Program-made: the position numbers and the translations under genes | Shown: piece after piece, positions 44,920 to 53,249 of the stretch | How the letters are laid out: each line of letters begins with the position of its first letter | Numbering within the stretch: the first letter of the stretch is position 1 | The notes under the pieces: model-generated | The model's input: the letters and a program-made list of their open reading frames with translations, nothing else | Database searches by the model: none | What the model was told of the DNA's origin: nothing | Source of the DNA: Rhodobacter ferrooxidans | Lineage (GTDB): Bacteria; Pseudomonadota; Alphaproteobacteria; Rhodobacterales; Rhodobacteraceae | DNA: 64,000 nucleotides | NCBI RefSeq assembly: GCF_000176015.1 | Contig: NZ_ACYY01000004.1 | Coordinates: 62,001-126,000 of the forward strand | Direction: 5' to 3'

Positions 44920-45294
44920 ATGTCCGACATCCGTCTGACCAAGACGCGCATCCGGGCCGGGGTCTGGGAAGGTGTGCTGAGCGGCAGCCCGGTGCGGCCG
45001 GCGCTGGAGGTGCTGCATCAGCAGGCGGTGCTGGGTGGCGTGGGCATCTCCGAACTGACCGAGCGGCCCGGCGAATGGGCGGTGCGGGTGCCGATCCCGC
45101 CGCAGTTGTTGAGTGAGGGGGTGCAGACCTTCCTGATCCGCGACAAGACCAGCGGCGAGACGCTGGCGCATTTCACCGTGATCACCGGTGTGGCGATGGA
45201 GGACGATCTGCGCGCCGAGGTCGATCTGCTGCGGGCGGAGCTGGACATGCTGAAGCGGGCGTTCCGGCGGCATTGTCTGGAGACGGCGGGCTGA
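44920..45294 (+). CDS. Conserved hypothetical protein with C-terminal coiled coil
   Basis: 124 residues. The first 85 look like a beta-rich domain (RIRAGVWEGVLSGS, EWAVRVPIPPQLL, TLAHFTVITG); the tail MEDDLRAEVDLLRAELDMLK is a short heptad coiled coil. I do not know its function. Two adjacent ATGs (44917, 44920) follow GGAGG; the second gives better spacing. Tightly linked to the DUF6478 gene and followed by a hairpin element. Confidence 0.65.
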   Translation: MSDIRLTKTRIRAGVWEGVLSGSPVRPALEVLHQQAVLGGVGISELTERPGEWAVRVPIPPQLLSEGVQTFLIRDKTSGETLAHFTVITGVAMEDDLRAEVDLLRAELDMLKRAFRRHCLETAG

Positions 45295-45299
45295 CAGAC

Positions 45300-45384
45300 G
45301 GGGGGCTGTCTGCCCCCCACGCCCTGGCCGGGGCCAGGGCTCCCCCCGAGGATATTTTTCCAGAGAAGAAGCAGGAAGTGGTGA
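45300..45384 (+). repeat. Intergenic hairpin element, copy C
   Basis: GGGGGGC (45300-45306) pairs with GCCCCCC (45312-45318); GCCCTGGCC (45321-45329) pairs with GGCCAGGGC (45332-45340). The conserved tail GGATATTT-N3-CAGAGAAGAAG follows (45350-45371), then GGAAG. The tail matches copy A at 20 of 22 positions. As with A, it lies directly downstream of a plus-strand gene stop and may act as its terminator. Confidence 0.7.
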
Positions 45385-45461
45385 CGTGGCGTAGGCCCGT
45401 GACAGGGCATGGGCTTGCGGGCAGGATGGCGGTCTGACGGGAGCCATGCGGGGAAGACATG

Positions 45462-47477
45462 ATGGCCGAATTTCCGCATCTGCTGGCGCCGCTGGACCTG
45501 GGGCATCTGGTGTTGCCCAACCGGGTGCTGATGGGCTCGATGCACACCGGGCTGGAGGAACGCGGCGACTGGGGTGCTGTGGCGGAGTTTTACGCGGCGC
45601 GGGCGCGGGGCGGCGTGGCGCTGATGGTGACCGGCGGTATGGCGCCAAACCGCGAGGGCGGGGTGTTTCCCGGTGCGGCGGGGCTGTTTGACGCGGGCGA
45701 TATTGCCAACCACCGGCAGGTGACAGATCGGGTTCACGGGGCGGGCGGGCGGATCGCGATGCAGATCCTGCATGCCGGGCGCTATGCCTATGGCAAGGAT
45801 TGTGTGTCGGCTTCGGCGGTGCGCTCGCCGATCTCGCCGTTTGCGCCTGCCGCGCTGGACGCGGCGGGAATCGAGAAACAGATCACCGATATTGTGACGG
45901 CGGCGGTGCGGGCGCGTGATGCGGGCTATGACGGCGTCGAGATCATGGGGTCGGAAGGCTATTTCCTGAACCAGTTTCTGGTGCGGCATGTCAACCGGCG
46001 CACCGACGATTGGGGCGGCAGTTACGCCAACCGGATGCGGCTGCCGGTCGAGGTGGTGGCCCGGGTGCGGGCGGCGGTAGGGCCGGATTTTCTTATCATC
46101 TACCGGATTTCACTGATTGATCTGGTGCCCGATGGCAGCAGTTGGGACGAGGTTGTGCAGCTTGCGACAGCGGTGCAGGCGGCGGGGGCCAGTCTGTTGA
46201 ACACCGGCATCGGCTGGCACGAGGCGCGGGTGCCGACGATTGCCACAAGCGTGCCGCGGGCGGCGTTTGCGCATCTGACCGGTCGGCTGCGGCGGGCCGT
46301 GACGATCCCGGTGATCGCTTCGAACCGGATCAACGCGCCCGAGGTGGGCGAAACGATCCTGGCCGAGGGGCTGGCCGACATGGTGTCGATGGCGCGGCCG
46401 TTTCTGGCCGATCCCGACTTTGTGGCCAAGGCGGCCAGCGGGCGGGCGGGGCAGATCGCGCCCTGCATCGCCTGCAATCAGGCCTGTCTGGATCATACCT
46501 TTGCCGGGAAACTGACCTCCTGTCTGGTGAACCCGCGCGCCTGCCACGAGACCTCACTGGTTTATGCCAAGGCCGAGGTGCCCAAAAGGGTGGCGGTGGT
46601 CGGCGGTGGGCCTGCCGGGATGATGTGCGCCATGGTGGCGGCGGAGCGTGGGCATCGGGTGGTGCTGTTCGAGGCTTCGGCGGCCTTGGGTGGGCAGCTT
46701 GATCTGGCGCGGCGGGTGCCGGGCAAAGAGGAATTCGACGGGTTGCTGCGTTGGTTCACGGCGGAAGTGGTGCGGCTGGGGGTCGAGGTGCGGCTGGGGC
46801 GGTGCGCCGGGGTAGCCGATCTTGCGGGCTTTGATGACGTGGTGGTGGCGACCGGGGTGGTGCCGCGCGATCCGGGGATTGCCGGGCAGGATGCCGCGAA
46901 CGTGCGGGGTTACGCCGAGGTGCTGCGCGGGGCCGCGGTGGGGCGTCGCGTCGCGGTGGTCGGCGCGGGCGGCATCGGTTTCGATGTGGCGGAGTTTCTG
47001 GTGCAAGGCGGGGTCAGCCCGACGCTGGATCCCGGCCTGTGGCGGCGCGAATGGGGGGTGGGCGATCCGGGGCTGGTGCCGGGCGGGCTGGCTGTTGCCG
47101 GGCCGCAGCCGGAACCTGCCGCCCGCGAGGTCTGGCTGTTGCAGCGCAAGCCGGAAAAGCCGGGGCGGACCTTGGGTAAGACCACCGGCTGGATTCACCG
47201 CGCGGCCCTGGCGGCGAAAGGTGTGCGGATGCTGGGCGGGGTCAGCTATCAGCGCATCACGCCCGAGGGCCTTGAGATTCTGCGCGACGGCCAGCCCGAC
47301 CTGCTGGCAGTTGACACCGTGGTGCTGTGCGCGGGCCAGTTGCCCCAGCGCGGGCTTTCCGATGCGCTGACCGCCGCGGGCATCGCGCATCGCCGCATTG
47401 GCGGGGCCGAGGATGCAGGCGAGCTGGATGCCAAGCGGGCGATTGATCAGGCTGCAAGGCTGGCGGCGGTGCTTTAG
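45462..47477 (+). CDS. fadH: NADPH-dependent 2,4-dienoyl-CoA reductase/old yellow enzyme-type flavoprotein
   Basis: 671 residues. Residues 1 to about 350 form an FMN TIM barrel (LPNRVLMGSMHTGLEE, GYDGVEIMGSEGYFLNQFL), followed by a 4Fe-4S cysteine set (CIACNQACLDH and CLVNPRAC). Then come two dinucleotide folds (VAVVGGGPAGMMCAMVAAER near 380 and VAVVGAGGIGFDVAEFLV). This is the FadH layout, used to reduce dienoyl-CoA during oxidation of unsaturated fatty acids; related enzymes act on other enones. ATG 45459 is an alternative start. Confidence 0.85.
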   Translation: MAEFPHLLAPLDLGHLVLPNRVLMGSMHTGLEERGDWGAVAEFYAARARGGVALMVTGGMAPNREGGVFPGAAGLFDAGDIANHRQVTDRVHGAGGRIAMQILHAGRYAYGKDCVSASAVRSPISPFAPAALDAAGIEKQITDIVTAAVRARDAGYDGVEIMGSEGYFLNQFLVRHVNRRTDDWGGSYANRMRLPVEVVARVRAAVGPDFLIIYRISLIDLVPDGSSWDEVVQLATAVQAAGASLLNTGIGWHEARVPTIATSVPRAAFAHLTGRLRRAVTIPVIASNRINAPEVGETILAEGLADMVSMARPFLADPDFVAKAASGRAGQIAPCIACNQACLDHTFAGKLTSCLVNPRACHETSLVYAKAEVPKRVAVVGGGPAGMMCAMVAAERGHRVVLFEASAALGGQLDLARRVPGKEEFDGLLRWFTAEVVRLGVEVRLGRCAGVADLAGFDDVVVATGVVPRDPGIAGQDAANVRGYAEVLRGAAVGRRVAVVGAGGIGFDVAEFLVQGGVSPTLDPGLWRREWGVGDPGLVPGGLAVAGPQPEPAAREVWLLQRKPEKPGRTLGKTTGWIHRAALAAKGVRMLGGVSYQRITPEGLEILRDGQPDLLAVDTVVLCAGQLPQRGLSDALTAAGIAHRRIGGAEDAGELDAKRAIDQAARLAAVL

Positions 47478-47558
47478 GGGCGGCAGCACTGCGCTGTATC
47501 AGCCTTTGCCGGGTGCAGCCCTGCTACCTTGATGCCGGATTGAGCCGGAGGCGACACG

Positions 47559-48389
47559 ATGGGTATTTGGCTGCTGTTGGGGCTTGGTGCTGTGGCAGCG
47601 GCGGTTCTGGCCGCTTTATGGCGCAAGGCCATGGACACCAAACACGCCGAAACGGTCTGGCAGGCGTTGCGCGCCACCCGCGATCCGGCGCCGCCTTTGT
47701 TCGACCCCGCCACGCTGCAGGATCAGCCCGAGATCGTGCGGCGGTTCTTTGCGCAGGCCATCGCGCCCGGAACACCGCTGCATCGCGTGGTGGAAATCAC
47801 GATGACCGGAGAGTTCATCCTGAACGGACGGGCGCTGCCGATGCAGGCCAGCCAGATCATGGCGCCGCCGCAGGGGTTTGTCTGGCGTGCCAAGGTGGGC
47901 CGCGGCCTGTTCGGGTTTTCCGGGGCCGACGGCTATCTGGCGGGCCAGAGCAGTTGGATGCGGTTCTGGCTGGCCGGGGTCGTGCCGCTGGTGCGGGCTG
48001 GCGGCACGGCGGATTTTGCCCGCTCGGCGGCGGCGCGGATGGTCCTGGAAACCCTGTGGAACCCGGCGGCGCTGTTGCCGCAGTTCGGGGCGCGCTGGCA
48101 GGTGGTGGGGCCCGATCTGGCGGCAGTGCGCTTTGACGCCCTGCCGCAGATCGAGCCGGTGATGCTGCGCATCGACGCCGAGGGCCGGATTACCGAAGCC
48201 TTCACGCAGCGCTGGTCCTCTGCCAATGCCGACAAGGTTTACCGGCTGCAACCGTTCGGTGGCCATTGCCGCGGCTGGGGCAGCTTTCACGGCTTTACCA
48301 TCCCGACCGAACTGCAGGCCGGCAATTTCTTCGGCACGCCGCAGTTTGTGCCGTTCTTCGTGGCCCGGCTGACGGCGATGCAGGTTTGA
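47559..48389 (+). CDS. DUF6544/DUF6920-type protein
   Basis: 276 residues with one N-terminal membrane helix (MGIWLLLGLGAVAAAVLAAL), so probably anchored to the inner membrane facing the periplasm. The soluble part shows PEIVRRFFAQAIAPGTPL, then AARMVLETLWNPAALLPQ, and near the C-terminus HCRGWGSFHGFTIPTELQAG, matching a widespread family of unknown function. Monocistronic by position; 81 bp after the reductase gene. Confidence 0.72.
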   Translation: MGIWLLLGLGAVAAAVLAALWRKAMDTKHAETVWQALRATRDPAPPLFDPATLQDQPEIVRRFFAQAIAPGTPLHRVVEITMTGEFILNGRALPMQASQIMAPPQGFVWRAKVGRGLFGFSGADGYLAGQSSWMRFWLAGVVPLVRAGGTADFARSAAARMVLETLWNPAALLPQFGARWQVVGPDLAAVRFDALPQIEPVMLRIDAEGRITEAFTQRWSSANADKVYRLQPFGGHCRGWGSFHGFTIPTELQAGNFFGTPQFVPFFVARLTAMQV

Positions 48390-48418
48390 ATGTGAGGGGC
48401 ATGACGCCCCTTTTGCGG

Positions 48419-48580
48419 TCAGCCTTCGGTGACCAGAACCTTTTCGGCCAGCGCCTTGGTCAGCTCGTCCTGATCCACGCCGCCATCGGCATTGGCGTCG
48501 ATGCTGGCGAACCCATCCGCGGTCAGCGCCGGTGCAACCGAAAGCCCAAATACTGCAGCAATGAAGGTCAGGCGGGTCAT
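48419..48580 (-). CDS. Small exported EF-hand protein
   Basis: 53 residues. MTRLTFIAAVFGLSVAPALT is a signal peptide; the mature part of about 33 residues contains one canonical EF-hand loop, DANADGGVDQDEL, preceded by FASI. A single calcium loop in so short a protein suggests dimer formation or a sensor/buffer role. AGGAGA before the ATG is a good ribosome site, supporting a real gene. Function unknown. Confidence 0.72.
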   Translation of the reverse strand: MTRLTFIAAVFGLSVAPALTADGFASIDANADGGVDQDELTKALAEKVLVTEG

Positions 48581-48943
48581 GGTTGTCTCCTTGATCTGCG
48601 CAAAGAATCGTCCGGAGGTGGCAGGATGCCATCCCCCGGACCTTGCAGATAGGCCATTGCGGAACACTGTTCCATCAGACTTCGGAAACCGGCAGGAAGG
48701 CCGACAAAACCCTGCCCATTCATCGTCAGAACTGGAACAGTTTCCTGCCGATCTGTCGGGCCTTACCCTTTTTCCGCCGATAGATTTCGCAACAAACGCT
48801 GGTTTTCCGCGCAGGTCAGGCTGTTTCCCCGCCATCAACGATCCGCGTTAATACCCCGGACTTGTCGCGCCCCTGCCGCTATCTCGCCCGATTTGAGGGC
48901 CAATAGGGATCATCAACCCGCATAAGTTCGCATGGGGAATACA
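48581..48943. other. Divergent intergenic region, 363 bp
   Basis: Between the EF-hand gene and the LysR gene. Frames across it on both strands lack ribosome sites and plausible proteins. It should hold the promoters of both flanking genes; I could not identify a clear LysR-type T-N11-A operator. Confidence 0.5.
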
Positions 48944-49849
48944 ATGGACCGACTGACCGAAATGGAAGCCTTTGCCACTGTGGTGGACCAGGGGGGCTTT
49001 ACCGACGCGGCAAAGAAGATGGGCATTTCGAAGTCGGCGGTGTCCAAGCACGTCTCGGCGCTGGAGGCCCGGCTTGGGGCGCGGCTGCTCAACCGCACCA
49101 CGCGGCGGGTCAGTCCGACCGAGATCGGTCTGGCCTACTATGACCGCGCACGGCGGGTTCTGAACGATGCGGGCGAGGCGGATGCGCTGGTGACCTCGAT
49201 GCAGTCGGCGCCTTCGGGGCTGCTGCGCATCTCGGTTGCCACCGATTTCGGGGTGAACCTGCTGTCACCGATTCTGGGGGATTTCCTGCTGGAATATCCC
49301 GATATCACCGTCAACATGGTGCTGAACAACCGCTATGTCGAACTGATCTCGGAAGGCTTCGATCTGGCTATCCGGGTCGGCGATCTGGAGGACAGCAGTC
49401 TGCGCGCCCGCAAGCTGACCGAGACCAGCAAGCGGATGATCGCCAGCCCCAGCTATTTCCAGCGCTTTGGCCGGCCGATGAAGATCGACGATCTGAACGA
49501 CCACAAGCTGCTGCATTACTCGAATCAGGCCAATGGCAATGTGTGGAAGATCACAGCACCTTCGGGCGAAAAGCGGCAGGTGCGTTCGGTCGGCTGGCTG
49601 ACGGTGAATGACGGCCAATCGCTGCTGAACGCCGCGGTTTCCGGTTTGGGCATTGCCTATCTGCCGTCGTTCCTGTGTGCCGAGGCGATGAAGGCGGGGC
49701 AGGTCGAAGAGGCGATCCCCGGCTTGCCGGTGGAGACGCTGGGCATCTATGCGGTCTATCCGCCGGGGCGGTTTACCCAGCCCAAGGTGCGGGCGTTCAT
49801 TGATTTCCTGGCCCGGCGCTATACCGACAAGGGGCCCGATAACTGGTGA
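48944..49849 (+). CDS. LysR-family transcriptional regulator
   Basis: 301 residues. The N-terminal winged helix is typical (MEAFATVVDQGGFTDAAKKM, SKSAVSKHVSALEARLGARL, NRTTRRVSPTEIG), followed by the periplasmic-binding-like effector domain from about residue 90. It groups with the subfamily that begins MDRLTEMEAFATVV. Effector and targets are unknown; the divergent EF-hand gene is a possible target by position. ATG 48944 has GGGGA six bases upstream; ATG 48932 is also in frame. Confidence 0.9.
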   Translation: MDRLTEMEAFATVVDQGGFTDAAKKMGISKSAVSKHVSALEARLGARLLNRTTRRVSPTEIGLAYYDRARRVLNDAGEADALVTSMQSAPSGLLRISVATDFGVNLLSPILGDFLLEYPDITVNMVLNNRYVELISEGFDLAIRVGDLEDSSLRARKLTETSKRMIASPSYFQRFGRPMKIDDLNDHKLLHYSNQANGNVWKITAPSGEKRQVRSVGWLTVNDGQSLLNAAVSGLGIAYLPSFLCAEAMKAGQVEEAIPGLPVETLGIYAVYPPGRFTQPKVRAFIDFLARRYTDKGPDNW

Positions 49850-49875
49850 TTTAACGATTTTCTTGGTGCGGTGAA

Positions 49876-50862
49876 CTACTGGGTCGAGGTCAACATGACT
49901 TCGACCCTTCTGTTTTGCGCCCGGCCTGCTTCGGTCAGGTTGCTGGCGCGCGGCACCAGAAACCCCACACCTTCAGCGATCACCTGTGTGGCGGGCACGC
50001 CAAGGCTGTCGATCAGCACCTGCCTTACCGAGGCGGCGCGTTTGCGCGACAGCGCAATATTCACCGCCAAGGGGCCAGAGGCGTCGGTATGGCCGACCAC
50101 GGCGATGGCGCGGTCGGGGTGGGCTTTCAGATAGTCGGCCAGTGCCTGCAGCGAGGCATAGCTGCCCTCCGCCAAGGCCGCGGTGCCCGACGAAAACACC
50201 AGATCGTCCAGCGCCAGTGAGCCGCCGGTTTCCAGCCGGTTGCCCAGATCGACGGTTTCCGCGGGCGCTTCGGCGGCAGGAACCGGGTCCGCGGCGACAA
50301 CCGGCATCGCCGCTGCCGGAGCGACGCGGGTCATCTGCACAAACCCCGAAGTGGCCGAACGGCTGACCATCAGCGCCACCAGATCGGGGCCATCGGGCGT
50401 GCCGCGCTCGGCCACGACATAGCGGAAGTCGCCCAGATCGACATGCATGTCGGGTTCGGGCAGCACCTCGGCGCCAAAGCGGAAATCGAAACCGCCGCAG
50501 GCCGCGGTCTCACATTCAAAAAGCACCCTATATCCTTCGACTGCCAGTTGCGCCCGCAGCGGCTGCATCAGCGCCAGCGTCGAAAGCGCCTGCGGCGTGG
50601 CGGCGGGGGCGGCGATGCGCCAGGCGGTCTGTTCCAGCGCGCCTTCGGCCAGACGGGTGGGCAGGCCGGTGGCGGCGGTCCAGGCGCCGATCGGCAGGCG
50701 GGTGCTGGTCAGCGGCTCGGTGCGGCTGGCGGTCTGGGTGGCGGGGCCGGGAAAGCTGGGGGTCAGTGCCAGCGCCGGGGTTGCGGCCAGCCACAGGGTC
50801 AGGCCGATCAGGCGGGCCGGGAAAGGAAATGGGCGTTGGGTCATCGGCCTGCTGCTGCTCAT
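49876..50862 (-). CDS. OmpA-family protein
   Basis: 328 residues. An N-terminal signal (LIGLTLWLAATPALA) exports it. The middle (about 60-215) is a variable domain with two nearby cysteines (ECETAACGGFDF). The C-terminal OmpA domain (LDDLVFSSGTAALAEGSYAS, AVVGHTDASGPLAVNIALS, GRAQNRRVEVML) should bind peptidoglycan. The start overlaps the GNAT stop by ATGA, so it is coupled to a cytoplasmic acetyltransferase gene. It is convergent with the LysR gene. Confidence 0.87.
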   Translation of the reverse strand: MSSSRPMTQRPFPFPARLIGLTLWLAATPALALTPSFPGPATQTASRTEPLTSTRLPIGAWTAATGLPTRLAEGALEQTAWRIAAPAATPQALSTLALMQPLRAQLAVEGYRVLFECETAACGGFDFRFGAEVLPEPDMHVDLGDFRYVVAERGTPDGPDLVALMVSRSATSGFVQMTRVAPAAAMPVVAADPVPAAEAPAETVDLGNRLETGGSLALDDLVFSSGTAALAEGSYASLQALADYLKAHPDRAIAVVGHTDASGPLAVNIALSRKRAASVRQVLIDSLGVPATQVIAEGVGFLVPRASNLTEAGRAQNRRVEVMLTSTQ

Positions 50863-51569
50863 TTTTGGCGGTAGTGATACTGACCCATAGCCTGCAAGCC
50901 AAGCGAAGCATAGAGCGCGCGGGCGCCGGCATTGGCGGTGGTCACCACCAGGGACAGCGTGCCCGCCCCATTATCTTGTGCCCAATGGGCTGATGCCCGC
51001 AGGATGTTGCTGGCCACGCCCAGACGGCGGCGGTCGGGGGCAACCTCCAGCGCGTGCAGCATGGCGCTCGGACCGTGGATCGCCACAAAGGCCACCCCGG
51101 CAGCCCGGTCGCCCGCCCGGCCCAGGATCACGGTTTTCGGCCCCGCCGCGCGGTCCATCACCGCCAACCGTTCCGGCCCGATGCCCTCGGCCTCCCACAG
51201 GTCGCGGGCGATGCCCAGGGGCGGCCAATGCGGAAAGGCGGTCATCAGGTCGGGCGGCGCAATGGTGTCGCAGGGCGCGGCATAGGCCACCACCGGATCG
51301 ACGATGCGATAGCCGCGCGATGCCAGTTCGGCATCCAGCGCGGCATCGCCATCACGGATCAGGAACAGCGCAGGCTGACCCAAGGCCTGCATGGCGGTTT
51401 CGGCGGCAGGAATATCCTGCGCGGTCCAGTCGCCTTCGGCGGTGGCCGCCGACACCCGCTTGCCGCCGCCCTGACCGTCGCGGATGCACCAGGGGCCAAG
51501 GCTTTGGCGGGCGGCGGGCGGCCAGGTTGCCTCCAGCACTGCATAGATATCGGCAGGGGGCAGCATCAT
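50859..51569 (-). CDS. GNAT-family N-acetyltransferase
   Basis: 236 residues. The acetyl-CoA-binding motif is VAPDRRRLGVASNILRAS, preceded by AMLHALEV and followed by LVVTTANAGARALYASLGLQ, the normal order of the GNAT fold in the C-terminal half. The N-terminal 110 residues form an extra domain I cannot assign. Substrate unknown. It is coupled by ATGA overlaps to the CinA-like gene upstream and the OmpA gene downstream. Confidence 0.85.
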   Translation of the reverse strand: MMLPPADIYAVLEATWPPAARQSLGPWCIRDGQGGGKRVSAATAEGDWTAQDIPAAETAMQALGQPALFLIRDGDAALDAELASRGYRIVDPVVAYAAPCDTIAPPDLMTAFPHWPPLGIARDLWEAEGIGPERLAVMDRAAGPKTVILGRAGDRAAGVAFVAIHGPSAMLHALEVAPDRRRLGVASNILRASAHWAQDNGAGTLSLVVTTANAGARALYASLGLQAMGQYHYRQK

Positions 51570-52294
51570 CCGGCATCCCCGAACAGCGCCGCCAAGCGGG
51601 TCATCGCCGCGTCCAGCCGCCCCGCATCGGTGCCGCGGATCACCAGATTGGTGCCATGCGCGCCGTTCTGGATGAAGGGATAGCTGCCCATGCTCAGGTC
51701 GGGAAATTCGGCGGCAAGGGCGGCAAAGGGCGTGGCAATCTCGCCCTCGCCCCGGTTGACAGCCAAGGATTGCGACAACAACGGCGCGCCGCCGGTCAGC
51801 CCCGGCAGCACCGAGGCCAGCATCGCCTGAAAGATGTTCGGCACCCCGGCCATCACATGCACATTGCCGATGCGAAAGCCGGGGGCGGTGGACACCGGAT
51901 TGTCGATCAGGCTGGCCCCCGCGGGTATCCGCGCCATGCGCTGACGGGCTTGGTTGAACTCCATCCCGGCGCGGGCGTAATGGGCGGCCAGGCGCGCCAT
52001 CGCCTCGGGGTGCGGGCCGATCTCTACCCCAAAGGCCGCGGCCACCGCATCGGCGGTGATGTCGTCATGCGTCGGCCCGATACCGCCCGAGGTGAACACC
52101 GTGTCATACCCCGCCCGCAACGCGTTTAACGCCGCGATGATCGCGGGCGCCTCGTCCGGCACCACCCGCACTTCGGCCAGCCGGATGCCGGCCTGGGTCA
52201 GCTGCGTCGCCAGATAGTTGGTGTTGGTATCGCGGGTGCGGCCCGACAGGATCTCGTCGCCGATCACCAGCATGGCGGCGGTGGGGTTGGGCAT
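51566..52294 (-). CDS. Molybdopterin-binding/CinA N-terminal-like protein
   Basis: 242 residues. AAMLVIGDEILSGRTRDTNT, then VFTSGGIGPTHDDITADAVA, is the MoaB/Mog-CinA fold signature. The C-terminal deamidase domain of full CinA is missing, as in many alphaproteobacteria. CinA-type proteins hydrolyse pyridine dinucleotides or ADP-ribose; the exact activity here is open. AAAGGAG precedes ATG 52294. First gene of a three-gene operon, divergent from map across 109 bp. Confidence 0.87.
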   Translation of the reverse strand: MPNPTAAMLVIGDEILSGRTRDTNTNYLATQLTQAGIRLAEVRVVPDEAPAIIAALNALRAGYDTVFTSGGIGPTHDDITADAVAAAFGVEIGPHPEAMARLAAHYARAGMEFNQARQRMARIPAGASLIDNPVSTAPGFRIGNVHVMAGVPNIFQAMLASVLPGLTGGAPLLSQSLAVNRGEGEIATPFAALAAEFPDLSMGSYPFIQNGAHGTNLVIRGTDAGRLDAAMTRLAALFGDAG

Positions 52295-52403
52295 CGGACT
52301 CTCCTTTGGCGGCGCAGGCTTTGGTATAGGCCCGGCGGCGCGGCGTTTCAAACCCCCGATTGCGGTCGCCGCCTCTGGCCATTCCCGCCGGAGGGCACTA
52401 TTT

Positions 52404-53249
52404 ATGGGCCAGACAACGCTGGAGACGACCTTGGACCACACGCGGGGACGCATCACCAAAGACGGCATCCGCATCTATGAGGAAGCCGATTTCGCCGGTA
52501 TGCGCCGCGCCGGGCAGGTGGCGGCCGAGATTCTTGATGCGGTGATTCCGCTGGTGCAGCCGGGTGTCACCACCGAGGCGCTGGATAGTTTCATCACCGA
52601 AGAAGTGGCGCGGCGCGGCGTGACTTCGGCCACCATCGGCTACAAGGGCTATGCGCATGCCTCGTGCATTTCGGTGAACCATGTGGTCTGCCACGGCATA
52701 CCGGGGCCGAAAACCCTGGCCGATGGCGACATTCTGAACATCGACGTGACGGTGATCGTCGATGGCTGGTTTGGCGATACCAGCCGCATGTATGTGGCGG
52801 GCAACCTCGGTCGCAAGGCCGAGCGGCTGATCGAGGTGACGCATCAGGCGCTGATGCGCGGCATTGCGGCGGTGAAGCCGGGCAACACCTTTGGCGACAT
52901 CGGTTACGCCATTCAAACTCTGGTCGAGGCCAACCGCATGTCGGTGGTGCGCGATTTCTGCGGCCATGGGCTGGGCCGGGTGTTCCACGCGCCGCCGAAC
53001 GTGCTGCACTATGGGCGCGCAGGCGCCGGGGCGGTGCTGGAGGAAGGCATGTTCTTCACCATCGAGCCGATGGTCAACCTTGGCCGCCCCGAAACCAAGG
53101 TGCTGGCCGATGACTGGACGGCGGTGACGCGCGACAAGTCGCTGTCGGCGCAGTTCGAACATTCGGTGGGGGTCACGGCCACGGGCTGCGAGATTTTCAC
53201 CCTGTCGCCTGCCGGGTTGTTCCATCCGACCTGGGGCACCGCCGCGTGA
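52404..53249 (+). CDS. map: Type I methionine aminopeptidase
   Basis: 281 residues. Metal ligands are visible in ILNIDVTVIVDGWFGDTSRM (two Asp), FCGHGLGRVFH (His), FFTIEPMVN (Glu) and AQFEHSVGVTATGCEIFT (Glu). It removes the initiator methionine from new proteins. The N-terminus has a short extension before IKDGIRIYEE-like sequence. GGAGGG lies nine bases before ATG 52404. The stop overlaps the GTG of the next gene. Confidence 0.95.
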   Translation: MGQTTLETTLDHTRGRITKDGIRIYEEADFAGMRRAGQVAAEILDAVIPLVQPGVTTEALDSFITEEVARRGVTSATIGYKGYAHASCISVNHVVCHGIPGPKTLADGDILNIDVTVIVDGWFGDTSRMYVAGNLGRKAERLIEVTHQALMRGIAAVKPGNTFGDIGYAIQTLVEANRMSVVRDFCGHGLGRVFHAPPNVLHYGRAGAGAVLEEGMFFTIEPMVNLGRPETKVLADDWTAVTRDKSLSAQFEHSVGVTATGCEIFTLSPAGLFHPTWGTAA

